The position numbers were made by a program, and so were the translations under genes. A DNA stretch of 64,000 nucleotides from an uncultured bacterium (GTDB lineage: Bacteria > Bacillota > Clostridia > Lachnospirales > Lachnospiraceae): contig CAOKFN010000009.1 in the NCBI GenBank assembly GCA_948467735.1, positions 39,797-103,796 on the forward strand, written 5' to 3'. Below the pieces are notes generated by a model. That model did no database searches, was not told where the DNA came from, and saw only the letters and a program-made list of their open reading frames with translations. Below, piece after piece: positions 40,527 to 49,106 of the stretch. How positions within the stretch are numbered: the stretch's first letter is position 1; every line of letters starts with the position of its first letter.

Positions 40527-41225
40527 ATGCGAAGGATATTGTTAAAATTGAGCGGGGAAGCGCTTGCGGGTGAGAAAAAGACGGGTTTTGATGAAGAAAC
40601 GGTCAGGAAGACCGCCCTGCAGGTGAAAGAACTCGCGGAAGACGGAATGCAGATAGGCATTGTGATTGGCGGCGGCAATTTCTGGAGGGGGAGAACCAGC
40701 GAGAATATTGACCGTACCAAGGCGGATCAGATTGGCATGCTTGCCACGATTATGAACTGTATTTACGTATCTGAAGTCTTCCGTTCCGTGGGAATGGAGA
40801 CCAGTATATTAACTCCGTTTGCGTGCGGAACTTTTACCAAGCTTTTTTCCAAGGATAGGGCAAATAAGTATTTTGCGGAGGGGAAAGTGGTATTTTTTGC
40901 CGGCGGAACGGGGCATCCTTATTTTTCTACGGATACGGGCGTGGTGCTTCGGGCGATTGAGGTGGAGGCAGATGTGATTCTGCTGGCGAAGTCCATCGAC
41001 GGTGTGTATGACGCGGATCCCAACCAGAATCCTGCGGCAAAAAAATATGATGAGGTCCATATTGAAGAGGTGATTGCGAAAAATCTTCAGGTGGTGGATA
41101 TGACGGCTTCGATTTTGGCAAGGGATAATAAGATGCCCATGTGGGTATTTGGCTTGAGCGGAGAGAACAGCATAGTAAATACCCTAAAGGGAAAATTCAG
41201 CGGTACCAAAGTAGTGGTGGAATAA
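40527..41225 (+). CDS. pyrH: Uridylate (UMP) kinase
   Basis: This 232-residue amino-acid-kinase-fold enzyme phosphorylates UMP to UDP. It has LLKLSGEALAG, GIVIGGGNFWRGR, DQIGMLATIMN, FFAGGTGHPYFSTDT and DGVYDADP. The start at 40527 follows AGGAAAGGG. First gene of the conserved pyrH-frr-uppS-cdsA-dxr-rseP run. Confidence 0.97.
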   Translation: MRRILLKLSGEALAGEKKTGFDEETVRKTALQVKELAEDGMQIGIVIGGGNFWRGRTSENIDRTKADQIGMLATIMNCIYVSEVFRSVGMETSILTPFACGTFTKLFSKDRANKYFAEGKVVFFAGGTGHPYFSTDTGVVLRAIEVEADVILLAKSIDGVYDADPNQNPAAKKYDEVHIEEVIAKNLQVVDMTASILARDNKMPMWVFGLSGENSIVNTLKGKFSGTKVVVE

Positions 41226-41246
41226 AAAACAAGAGGCATGGCCAGT

Positions 41247-41296
41247 GCGGTCTGCAGTCGGGATTCGCGGCAGGTTTTATTGGTGTGCAGCATAAA
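41247..41296 (+). repeat. 50-bp dispersed repeat, copy 2
   Basis: Four mismatches from 603-652, same orientation, placed between pyrH and the frr ribosome binding site. Confidence 0.8.
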
Positions 41297-41321
41297 CTAA
41301 GAGAAAGAGAGAGGATAAAAA

Positions 41322-41873
41322 ATGGATGCCAGATTACAGCAATATGAGGACAGGATGAAGAAAGCGTTTGAATTTTTGGAGAGCGATTACAATGCAATCC
41401 GTGCGGGGCGTGCGAATCCGCATGTCTTGGACAAACTTCGTGTGGATTATTACGGAACTCCCACGCCGCTTCAGCAGGTGGGCAACATTACCGTGCCTGA
41501 GGCCCGCATTATTCAAATTGCGCCTTGGGAGAAGTCGTTGATTAAGGCGATTGAAAAAGCGATCATGGCGTCGGATGTGGGGATTACGCCTTCTAACGAC
41601 GGCAATGTGATTCGGCTGGTATTCCCTGAGCTTACGGAGGAGCGCAGAAAAGAGCTGGTTAAGGACGTAAAGAAGAAGGCGGAAGAGGGAAAGGTTGCGG
41701 TTAGAAACATCCGCAGAGACGGTAATGACGCGTTGAAGAAGCTGGGAAAAACGGAAGTTTCCGAGGATGAAATCAAACAGCTGGAGGATCAGCTTCAGAA
41801 GCTGACGGATAAATATATCAAGGATATGGACGCCATGATGGAAAAGAAATCCAAGGAAATTATGACGGTCTGA
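41322..41873 (+). CDS. frr: Ribosome recycling factor
   Basis: This 183-residue protein has the usual length and family segments: FEFLESDYNAIRAGRANPHVLD, VDYYGTPTPLQQVGNITVPE and RKELVKDVKKKAEEGKVAVRNIRRD. With EF-G it splits ribosomes after termination. A purine-rich SD (GAGAGAGG) precedes the ATG. Confidence 0.98.
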   Translation: MDARLQQYEDRMKKAFEFLESDYNAIRAGRANPHVLDKLRVDYYGTPTPLQQVGNITVPEARIIQIAPWEKSLIKAIEKAIMASDVGITPSNDGNVIRLVFPELTEERRKELVKDVKKKAEEGKVAVRNIRRDGNDALKKLGKTEVSEDEIKQLEDQLQKLTDKYIKDMDAMMEKKSKEIMTV

Positions 41874-41962
41874 TATTGCGGAGTGAATTGTACGGCATTT
41901 TGATTCGGCCGGTTGTCTTGAAGGAAAACAGGCATTGATTCTGTGGCGGAATGGGAGCTGGA

Positions 41963-42682
41963 ATGGGTGAAGAGTTGAAAATGCCGCGTCATGTGGCGAT
42001 TATTTTGGACGGAAACGGCAGATGGGCGAAGGCCAAAGGGATGCCGCGCAATTACGGTCATGCGCAGGGAGCGAAAACGGTGGAAGTTATCTGCGAGGAG
42101 GCCTATAAGATGGGCATTCAGTATTTGACCGTATATGCTTTCTCCACCGAGAACTGGAATCGTCCCAAGGATGAGGTGGACGCGCTGATGAAGCTTCTGC
42201 GCAATTATATGAAAACCTGTCTGAAGACGGCGGAAAAGAATCGCATGTGCGTCAAGGTGCTGGGAGAAAAATCCCGTCTTGATGAGGATATCCGCACGCG
42301 CATTCAGGAGCTGGAAGAGGCGACGAAACAGAATGACGGCCTTCACTTTCAGATTGCCATCAATTACGGAGGCAGGGATGAAATTGTGCGCGCCGCCAGA
42401 AAAATAGCAGGGGCGGCGGCACAAGGGCGGCTTTCGCCCGAGGATATCACCGAGGAGACCGTCAGCAGTCTTCTGGATACGGCGGGGGTGCCGGAACCTG
42501 ATCTATTGATTCGTACCTGCGGGGAGCAGAGAATTTCAAATTTTCTCCTGTGGCAGCTCGCCTATACGGAATTTTATGTTACGGATATTGCGTGGCCTGA
42601 TTTCACCAAGGAGGAATTGATAAAAGCCGTGGAGGCATATAATCATAGAAACAGGCGATATGGCGGTTTGGAGAACGGATGA
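41963..42682 (+). CDS. uppS: Undecaprenyl diphosphate synthase (isoprenyl transferase)
   Basis: This 239-residue cis-prenyltransferase has AIILDGNGRWAKAKGMPR, GAKTVEVICEEAYKMGI, LTVYAFSTENW and LLIRTCGEQRISNFLLWQLAYTEFY. It makes the C55 lipid carrier for wall synthesis. The start at 41963 is chosen for its GGGAGCTGG; 41951 is an in-frame alternative. Confidence 0.96.
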   Translation: MGEELKMPRHVAIILDGNGRWAKAKGMPRNYGHAQGAKTVEVICEEAYKMGIQYLTVYAFSTENWNRPKDEVDALMKLLRNYMKTCLKTAEKNRMCVKVLGEKSRLDEDIRTRIQELEEATKQNDGLHFQIAINYGGRDEIVRAARKIAGAAAQGRLSPEDITEETVSSLLDTAGVPEPDLLIRTCGEQRISNFLLWQLAYTEFYVTDIAWPDFTKEELIKAVEAYNHRNRRYGGLENG

Positions 42683-42723
42683 AAGAATAAAAGGCGCAGG
42701 GGTTGTAAAGGAGGAACGGCTTT

Positions 42724-43527
42724 ATGTTTTGGACCAGATTGGCGAGCGGAATCGTGCTGATGTTTGTGGCTCTTACCACAATGAGTCTGGGCGGGAGTCT
42801 GCTGGCGCTTGTATTGTGGGCGATTTCTTTAGCGGCGTTTAAGGAACTGACCAAAGCGTTAAAGTGCGGTTTCGGACTGGAACTGATTGGAATGGCGGGG
42901 ATTACGGCTTATTATCTGCTGCTGTATTTCTCCGGAAGTCATACCATGCTTTTGATGTGCATTGTGGGAGTTTTTCTGGCGTTTTTGTTTGCTTATGTGG
43001 CGGCGTTCCCCAAATATCACGCGGAACAGGTGATGACCGCCGTATTTTCGTTTCTCTATGCGCCGGTGCTTTTGTCTTTTGTATATCAGACCAGAATGTA
43101 TCATCAAGGGTTTTATATGGTGTGGATGATATTGATTAGTTCTTGGGGATGTGATACCTGTGCGTATGTCGTCGGAAAATTGATTGGAAAAAAGAAAATA
43201 TTTCCTGTCTTAAGCCCGAAAAAGTCGCTGGAAGGGTGTATTGGGGGAGTATTGGGTTCCGCGCTGCTGGGGTGGCTGTATGGTTTTTTTGTTGTGGAAA
43301 AAGCCTTTGGCGACCCAAGAATCGCTTGGATGATGGCTGTCATCTGCGGTGTGGGGGCAGTGATGAGCATGGTGGGCGATTTGGCGGCTTCCGGAATCAA
43401 GCGCAATGTGGATATCAAGGATTATGGCAGGTTAATTCCCGGACACGGCGGGATTATGGACAGATTTGACAGCATGATTGTCACCGCGCCCATGACTTAT
43501 TTTCTGACAATTCTGCTGTTGTCATAG
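42724..43527 (+). CDS. cdsA: Phosphatidate cytidylyltransferase (CDP-diglyceride synthase)
   Basis: This 267-residue protein has about seven membrane helices and carries the CdsA signature GDLAASGIKRNVDIKDYGRL followed by IPGHGGIMDRFDS. It makes CDP-diacylglycerol for phospholipid synthesis. The SD AAAGGAGG lies upstream. Confidence 0.96.
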   Translation: MFWTRLASGIVLMFVALTTMSLGGSLLALVLWAISLAAFKELTKALKCGFGLELIGMAGITAYYLLLYFSGSHTMLLMCIVGVFLAFLFAYVAAFPKYHAEQVMTAVFSFLYAPVLLSFVYQTRMYHQGFYMVWMILISSWGCDTCAYVVGKLIGKKKIFPVLSPKKSLEGCIGGVLGSALLGWLYGFFVVEKAFGDPRIAWMMAVICGVGAVMSMVGDLAASGIKRNVDIKDYGRLIPGHGGIMDRFDSMIVTAPMTYFLTILLLS

Positions 43528-43543
43528 GGCGGAGGATGTTTGT

Positions 43544-44695
43544 ATGAAAAGGATAGCGATATTGGGGTCAACCGGTTCTATTGGAACGCAGACGCTGGAA
43601 GTGGTACGCACACAAGCGGACTGTCAAGTGACGGCTCTGGCGGCGGGCACCAATGTGAAAAAAATGGAAGAGCAGATTCGGGAATTCCACCCGTTGACAG
43701 CGGGAATGTGGACGGAGGAAGCGGCGGCGGATCTGCGAACAAGAGTCGCGGACTTGAATGTAAAAATTGTGGCCGGGATGGAGGGTCTGCTGGAAATTGC
43801 CGTTCTGCCGGAAAGTCAGGTATTGGTGACGGCCATTGTGGGAATGATTGGGATTAAGCCTACGATCGCCGCCATAAGGGCGGGCAAGAATATCGCGCTT
43901 GCCAACAAGGAAACGTTGGTGACGGCAGGACATATCATCATGCCTCTGGCAGAGGAACACGGCGTCTCCATTCTTCCGGTGGATAGCGAACACAGCGCTA
44001 TTTTTCAATCTCTTTTTGAAGAAAACAAAAGCGCTGTGGAAAAAATTCTTTTGACCGCGTCGGGAGGACCGTTTCGGGGCTGGAAGCGACGGCAGCTGGA
44101 AACCGTCCGGCCGGAGGATGCCTTGAAGCATCCCAATTGGACCATGGGCCCAAAGATTACCATCGATTCCTCCACGCTTGTCAATAAGGGACTGGAAGTG
44201 ATGGAGGCAAAGTGGCTTTTCGGAGTGGAGCTTGACAAGATTCAGGTAGTCATACATCCCCAGAGCATCATACATTCCGCGGTGCAGTATGTGGACGGCG
44301 CCATCATTGCGCAGCTTGGGACGCCGGATATGAAGCTTCCTATCCAGTACGCCTTGTTTTATCCGGAAAGGCGGTATATGGGCGGGAAAAGGGTTGACTT
44401 TTTTGAATTGGGCCGGCTTACTTTTGAAAAGCCGGATACGGAGACGTTTCCGGGACTTGCGCTTGCATATAAAGCGGCCAAAGCCGGAGGAAGTATGCCC
44501 ACGGTGTATAATGCCGCTAATGAGAAGGCGGTGGCGCTGTTTTTGGATCACAGGATATCCTATCTGAAAATTGCGGATATCATCGGGGAAGCCATGGAAA
44601 GGCATCATGTGATTTCCAATCCGTCGGTTGAGGAGATTCTGGCGGCGGAGCGGGAGACTTATGAATATGTGCAGGAAGGATTGCTTTGTAAATGA
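43544..44695 (+). CDS. dxr: 1-deoxy-D-xylulose 5-phosphate reductoisomerase
   Basis: This 383-residue enzyme is the committed step of the MEP isoprenoid pathway. It has the NADPH-binding ILGSTGSIGTQTLEVV, ALANKETLVTAGH, PVDSEHSAIFQ, LTASGGPFRGW and GPKITIDSSTLVNKGLE. It overlaps rseP by four bases (ATGA), so translation is coupled. Confidence 0.98.
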   Translation: MKRIAILGSTGSIGTQTLEVVRTQADCQVTALAAGTNVKKMEEQIREFHPLTAGMWTEEAAADLRTRVADLNVKIVAGMEGLLEIAVLPESQVLVTAIVGMIGIKPTIAAIRAGKNIALANKETLVTAGHIIMPLAEEHGVSILPVDSEHSAIFQSLFEENKSAVEKILLTASGGPFRGWKRRQLETVRPEDALKHPNWTMGPKITIDSSTLVNKGLEVMEAKWLFGVELDKIQVVIHPQSIIHSAVQYVDGAIIAQLGTPDMKLPIQYALFYPERRYMGGKRVDFFELGRLTFEKPDTETFPGLALAYKAAKAGGSMPTVYNAANEKAVALFLDHRISYLKIADIIGEAMERHHVISNPSVEEILAAERETYEYVQEGLLCK

Positions 44696-45759
44696 TTACG
44701 ATTATATTATTCATCATCATATTTGGCGTTGTGGTGATCGCCCATGAATTCGGACATTTTCTTCTGGCGAAGGCCAACGGCATTCATGTGGTTGAATTTG
44801 CCGTGGGAATGGGGCCGACGCTCTGCTCTTTTCAAAAAGGGGGGACAAAATATTCGCTGAAGCTTTTTCCTATCGGCGGTGCCTGTATGTTTGAGGGTGA
44901 GGACGGACTGGCGGAGAAGGAGGAGGAACCCGGCGAAGGTTCGTTTTTGAGGGCGCCCATATGGGGAAGAATTTCCACAGTGGCGGCGGGCCCCATATTT
45001 AACTTTCTCCTTGCCTTTGTGATTGCGTTTATTATGGTGAATATGACGGATATCATTGCAATTCGCGACCCCGTTGCCACGCAGGTATCGGAAGGCGGCG
45101 GTGCGGAAGCGGCAGGGCTTCAGGATGGGGATAGGATACTTTCCATCAATGGAGAGAAGATTGGGCTGTATCAGGAAATTTCATTGTACATGCAGGCCAC
45201 TTACCGGGGCGGAGCTTTGGAAGTGGTCTATGAAAGGGACGGCGTTAGAAATAAGGCCATGCTGACCCCTCAATATGACGAGGCTTCGGGGATTTATCTG
45301 CTGGGAGTGATGAATTCGGATTTTGTGTCGCCCAAGGGGTTTGAAACCTTGAAATACGCCTGGTATGAAATGCGCTATTCCGTAAAAGCCACTTACAAGA
45401 GTCTTGGGATGATATTCCAAGGAAGAGTCAAGCGTCAGGACGTGGCCGGACCGGTGGGCATTGCGGTGAACGTGGTGGGCAAAACCTACGAGGAGGCCAA
45501 AAATTACGGCTGGCAGAGCGTTCTGCTGAGCATGTTGAATATCACATTGATGCTGTCGGTGAATCTGGGAATACTGAATCTGCTTCCCATCCCCGCGCTG
45601 GACGGCGGCAGACTGGTATTTCTGCTGATAGAGATTATCAGGGGGAAACCGATACCGCCCGAAAAAGAAGGAATGGTTCATTTTGTGGGCTTGATGTTTT
45701 TTATGGTGTTAATGGTGGTTGTATTCTTTAACGACTTGGCCAATATTTTCATGAAATAA
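44692..45759 (+). CDS. rseP: RseP-type site-2 membrane metalloprotease
   Basis: This 355-residue intramembrane zinc protease has HEFGHFLLAKANG at the first helix, a PDZ domain (about residues 120-195, GLQDGDRILSINGE) and the third metal ligand in LNLLPIPALDGGR near the C-terminus. It cleaves membrane anti-sigma factors and signal-peptide remnants; the anti-sigma-like protein at 34972 is a conceivable substrate. In many clostridia ispG follows; here it does not. Confidence 0.96.
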   Translation: MITIILFIIIFGVVVIAHEFGHFLLAKANGIHVVEFAVGMGPTLCSFQKGGTKYSLKLFPIGGACMFEGEDGLAEKEEEPGEGSFLRAPIWGRISTVAAGPIFNFLLAFVIAFIMVNMTDIIAIRDPVATQVSEGGGAEAAGLQDGDRILSINGEKIGLYQEISLYMQATYRGGALEVVYERDGVRNKAMLTPQYDEASGIYLLGVMNSDFVSPKGFETLKYAWYEMRYSVKATYKSLGMIFQGRVKRQDVAGPVGIAVNVVGKTYEEAKNYGWQSVLLSMLNITLMLSVNLGILNLLPIPALDGGRLVFLLIEIIRGKPIPPEKEGMVHFVGLMFFMVLMVVVFFNDLANIFMK

Positions 45760-45765
45760 GGGAAA

Positions 45766-45792
45766 CGCTTCCCGGCGGAATGCCGGGAAGCG
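45766..45792. terminator. Perfect 11-bp hairpin after rseP
   Basis: CGCTTCCCGGC and GCCGGGAAGCG with a 5-base loop, just after the stop codon. No T-run follows, so it may stabilise the mRNA end rather than terminate. The rest of the gap to 46077 shows no gene or clear promoter. Confidence 0.6.
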
Positions 45793-46077
45793 GTACATAT
45801 GTTCCGTAATTTATGATAGTAGAAGTTCTGATTTTTAGTGTATCTAAATGTTTTTTTCTGGTTTTCGGTCATGCCGTTGACGGCATCTGTGTCTTTGCAG
45901 ATAGTTCTTTGTACATTTTCCATTTGTCAAATGTTAGGCAGGCATATATCTATTATTATTTCCAAAACAGATAAAATTAAAGCGGAGTGGGAATGGAATT
46001 TCGTTTACGTTCCCCTTTCTCGGTAAAGAACATATCAAAATTCAAGAGAAAAATATTCGAGAGAAACGAGGTATTCT

Positions 46078-46749
46078 ATGAAATTTTTATCGGCGTCTTA
46101 TTTTCGGCGAGGAAAAAATTCTACCTCCCTGCTGCTTCAGCAATATCGTTATAAGCAGGCGCAGATGATTTTTGCCTGTCTATGCGCGGGAAAAGGGGAG
46201 GATGGGGACAGGGCAGGAGGCTATATGGCAGAACAGCTTTTGCAGTGGTTCCGAGGCATGCATGTTAAAAAGCTGTTCAAAAATCAGGATAAGAGCATGA
46301 TCCGGCTGACTGCGGATTTATATGGAGTGATTCGGCGGCTTGACCGGGAACTGGAAGACAGCGGGATGGCGCAAAGGGATGAAGAAACAAGCATTGCCGG
46401 TATGATATGTCTGGAGGACAGGTATATGGCTCTGCATCGGGGGGAGGGGTGTATCTGGCTGATAAATACCGCATTTGGGCGAGGTCATATTCAAAATATT
46501 ATCGGGAAACCCGAGGAAGGCGGATTGTGCATAGAGCAGGGAATGCTGCAGCCGGGAATCGGCCTGCTGCTTGCGATGAAGGTTTTCTATGCGTGTATCG
46601 GAAACAATAGGATAATGGAGGGACTGGCATTGGATGAAGCAGTGACGGAGGAACAAATGGACAGGCATCTTAGAGAGCTTGCCAAAGAGGGGGAGAGGCA
46701 GGGGAATGCCGATATGAGCGCCATACTGCTCAGAACCTGTCTGCATTGA
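46078..46749 (+). CDS. PP2C-like protein, probably inactive as a phosphatase
   Basis: This 223-residue protein resembles PP2C in its strand pattern: FACLCAGKGEDGDRAGGYMAEQL where PP2C has ADGMGG...GE.AS, MALHRGEGCIWLIN where it has GDSRxYL, and NADMSAILLRTC at the end. The metal-binding Asp of DGMGG is replaced by Ala-Gly. It lies 94 bases before a Ser/Thr kinase gene, the usual partnership. An adaptor role for the kinase is possible; the family assignment itself is moderately uncertain. Confidence 0.6.
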   Translation: MKFLSASYFRRGKNSTSLLLQQYRYKQAQMIFACLCAGKGEDGDRAGGYMAEQLLQWFRGMHVKKLFKNQDKSMIRLTADLYGVIRRLDRELEDSGMAQRDEETSIAGMICLEDRYMALHRGEGCIWLINTAFGRGHIQNIIGKPEEGGLCIEQGMLQPGIGLLLAMKVFYACIGNNRIMEGLALDEAVTEEQMDRHLRELAKEGERQGNADMSAILLRTCLH

Positions 46750-46843
46750 TATTTGCAGGCAGAAAGCCCGTTTAGGAGAGGTGCTCTTCCGGACCTGCAT
46801 CAGTTTGTTGATTCCCGCGGGCGGAATGGAGGTAAAACGATAA

Positions 46844-47755
46844 ATGGAAGGTGACATAACAGTGGGGGAAGCATGGGAAAAAGCAGTTTTGGCGGAGGAG
46901 GGGTATTATTGCCGCAGGCTGTTGGGACAAGGAGCTTTTTCAAAGGTATATTGCGTGGAAAAGCAAGCTGACGGCAGAGTATATGCCTGTAAAATCAGCG
47001 AAAATATCAGACTTTTGAAAAATGAGGCGCAGATTATGGCGGAATTGCAGCATCCTTTGTTTCCTGAGTATTTTGGCCTGCGGGAAAAGGAGGGGACGGG
47101 ATTTCTCTTTATGGAGTATGTGCCGGGAGAAAGTATGGAAGAAATGTTAAGGAGGCGGGGGCGTTTTCAATTGCTTCAGGCGCTTCGCGCCGGCATGGAG
47201 CTGGCGGAGGGACTGAGATATCTCCAAGAAGGGAGGGAACGGATTGTATACCGGGATGTCAAGCCTGCCAACAGTATCATACGGCAGGACGGGAGGGTGA
47301 AGCTTCTGGACTTCGGATGTGCCTGCCGCATGGGAGAAAGGCCCGATTCCCGCGCGGGGACTGTCGGATTTGCCGCGCCGGAGCAGTTGGATGGCGCGAA
47401 GATACTGACGGCGTCCTGCGATGTGTACGGATGGGGGCGGACCATGAAAGCGATGCTTGGAATCAAAGATAATATGGGCATGAAAGGAGCCTGTGTAAAA
47501 GACGGAGCGTCGGGCAGACAGGGCAGAGATAGGAGGGAAAAAGACAAGGAGAAACGGCTTTGGCAGATATTGGACGCCTGTACCCGAAAGGAGGCTTCCC
47601 AGCGAATTCCCGATATGAGGAGCGTCATGATGGCTTTGGCGCCGTTATGCGCGGAAGAGAGGACGCGCAGGGGGGATTTGAAGGGGCCGGGATTATTTAT
47701 TCAAAAAGAAATAATATGTGAAAAAAATATTGTCGCAATGGGCAAAAATTCTTGA
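46844..47755 (+). CDS. Serine/threonine protein kinase
   Basis: This 303-residue cytoplasmic kinase has a glycine loop LGQGAFSKVY, VAIK-type lysine in YACKIS, catalytic loop VYRDVKPANSII (Tyr for His in HRD), DFG in KLLDFGCAC, and APEQL. It has no membrane helix or PASTA repeats, unlike PrkC. The C-terminal part is short and basic (GRQGRDRREKDKEKR). The SD GGAGGT lies 10 bases before the ATG. It is paired with the PP2C-like gene upstream. Confidence 0.9.
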   Translation: MEGDITVGEAWEKAVLAEEGYYCRRLLGQGAFSKVYCVEKQADGRVYACKISENIRLLKNEAQIMAELQHPLFPEYFGLREKEGTGFLFMEYVPGESMEEMLRRRGRFQLLQALRAGMELAEGLRYLQEGRERIVYRDVKPANSIIRQDGRVKLLDFGCACRMGERPDSRAGTVGFAAPEQLDGAKILTASCDVYGWGRTMKAMLGIKDNMGMKGACVKDGASGRQGRDRREKDKEKRLWQILDACTRKEASQRIPDMRSVMMALAPLCAEERTRRGDLKGPGLFIQKEIICEKNIVAMGKNS

Positions 47756-47780
47756 TGTTTGCGCCGGAATAAAGTATACT
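47752..47780 (+). promoter_or_regulatory. Promoter of the transaldolase gene
   Basis: TTGATG (47752-47757), 17 bp, TATACT (47775-47780), overlapping the kinase stop codon. Confidence 0.7.
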
Positions 47781-47816
47781 GGAAACAGAAGCTTAGAAAG
47801 AAAAGGAGATGTGGCT

Positions 47817-48470
47817 ATGCGTTTTTTTATTGATACCGCTAAGGTAGAGGATATTAGGAAGGCAAATGATATGGGGGTGATCTGCGGCGTTACCACCAAT
47901 CCGTCCCTGATTGCCAAGGAAGGCAGAGTGTTTCAGGATGTAATTGCGGAGATTGCGTCCATTGTGGACGGGCCCATCAGCGGTGAGGTAAAAGCTACCA
48001 CCGTGGATGCGGAAGGGATGATTCAGGAAGGCAGAGAGATTGCTAAAATTCACCCCAATATGGTTGTAAAGATTCCTATGACAGTGGAGGGACTGAAGGC
48101 ATGCAAGGTGCTTTCTTCAGAAGGAATTAAAGTAAATGTGACTTTGATTTTCACTGCCAATCAGGCACTGCTTGCGGCTCGGGCGGGGGCGGCCTTTGTC
48201 TCGCCGTTTTTGGGACGTCTGGACGATATCAGCCAGAGAGGCGTGGATTTGATTCGTGAGATTGCCGATATTTTCGCAGTTACCGATTTGGATACGGAAA
48301 TTATTGCGGCAAGCGTCCGCAATCCGGTTCATGTTACGGATTGCGCATTGGCAGGCGCGGACATAGCGACGGTTCCTTACGCAGTCATTGAGCAGATGGT
48401 GAAGCATCCTCTTACGGACGCCGGAATAGCAAAATTCCAAGCGGATTATAAGGCAGTGTTCGGAGAGTAA
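47817..48470 (+). CDS. Small transaldolase / fructose-6-phosphate aldolase-like (TalC/Fsa family)
   Basis: This 217-residue TIM-barrel protein begins MRFFIDTAKVEDIRKA. It has GVTTNPSLIAKEGR, the Schiff-base lysine in MVVKIPMTVEGL, VTLIFTANQALLAARAGA and SPFLGRLDDI. The length fits the short family, which includes both transaldolases and Fsa aldolases; the sequence alone does not separate them for me. The SD is AAAGGAG. A strong hairpin follows. Confidence 0.92.
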   Translation: MRFFIDTAKVEDIRKANDMGVICGVTTNPSLIAKEGRVFQDVIAEIASIVDGPISGEVKATTVDAEGMIQEGREIAKIHPNMVVKIPMTVEGLKACKVLSSEGIKVNVTLIFTANQALLAARAGAAFVSPFLGRLDDISQRGVDLIREIADIFAVTDLDTEIIAASVRNPVHVTDCALAGADIATVPYAVIEQMVKHPLTDAGIAKFQADYKAVFGE

Positions 48471-48484
48471 AAAGCATTGTAAAA

Positions 48485-48517
48485 GGCCGGAGCAGAATCC
48501 GCTCCGGCCGCTTTCGC
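48485..48517 (+). terminator. Terminator after the transaldolase gene
   Basis: GGCCGGAGC and GCTCCGGCC (9-bp stem, 7-base loop), followed by a weak CTTTCG tract. Confidence 0.65.
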
Positions 48518-48560
48518 ATAGAATCAAACCAATACGAAATTGAAAAATTCATCTATGCTA

Positions 48561-48761
48561 TTATTTCATCTGCTCTTCCTGCTTCTTGATCATACGACGC
48601 ACCATTTCGCCGCCGATGGAACCAGCTTCGCGGGAAGTCAGATCGCCGTTATACCCTTCTTTCAGGTTTACACCCAGCTCGGATGCTACCTCAGTCTTAA
48701 AACGATCCATTGCTGCTTTTGCTTCGGGTACTTCTACTCTATTGCTTCTGTTTCCTGACAT
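48561..48761 (-). CDS. Alpha/beta-type small acid-soluble spore protein
   Basis: This 66-residue protein coats spore DNA. It has the germination-protease site in FKTEVASELGV and the signature LTSREAGSIGGEMVRRMIKKQEEQ. The SD GGAGGTGA lies upstream. A sigma-G-like -10 and a large inverted repeat precede it. Confidence 0.97.
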   Translation of the reverse strand: MSGNRSNRVEVPEAKAAMDRFKTEVASELGVNLKEGYNGDLTSREAGSIGGEMVRRMIKKQEEQMK

Positions 48762-48801
48762 TTCTTTTTCACCTCCGTTTTGTTGAGTAAGTTTATATCT
48801 T

Positions 48802-48867
48802 CAAGATAAGTGCTGCCCGCACTTACCTTGAAATTCAAGCCTAAGTGTTTTGCCGCGACTTATCTTG
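48802..48867 (-). repeat. Large inverted repeat forming the 5' leader of the SASP mRNA
   Basis: CAAGATAAGT (48802-48811) and ACTTATCTTG (48858-48867) are perfect complements. Between them ACTTACCTTG (48821-48830) and CAAGCCTAAGT (48836-48846) form a second, imperfect pair. The predicted transcript starts at its edge. Confidence 0.8.
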
Positions 48868-48871
48868 GTGT

Positions 48872-48901
48872 TAGTATGACCCTGCATTAGAAAAATATGT
48901 T
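48872..48901 (-). promoter_or_regulatory. Sigma-G-like promoter of the SASP gene
   Basis: The minus-strand -10 CATACTA (48878-48872) fits the forespore consensus CATnnTA. A weak -35 AACATA (48901-48896) lies 17 bp away. Confidence 0.65.
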
Positions 48902-49106
48902 GGAAACTTTTGGGTGATTTCATTAAAAATGCGCCGTATCGACAGGCAGTGATAGAGACATGCTCTGTAACAGTATTGACGGAATTTTTTAAGGCTATCA
49001 AAAGATTTGAGATTGAAGTCTGATAGGTTTTGTTGTAAAATAATGATAGAACCAGCGTTTTAATGATTTACAAAAGCAATAGAAAATAAAATAAGGGGGT
49101 GCTGAT

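Noticed and set aside
45838..46026. A 62-codon ORF between rseP and the PP2C-like gene
   Set aside because: It lacks an SD and its composition is unlike the neighbouring genes; it is probably chance in an A/T-rich gap.
48801..49001. A 66-codon minus-strand ORF upstream of the SASP gene
   Set aside because: It covers the inverted repeat and the sigma-G-like promoter and has no supporting features.
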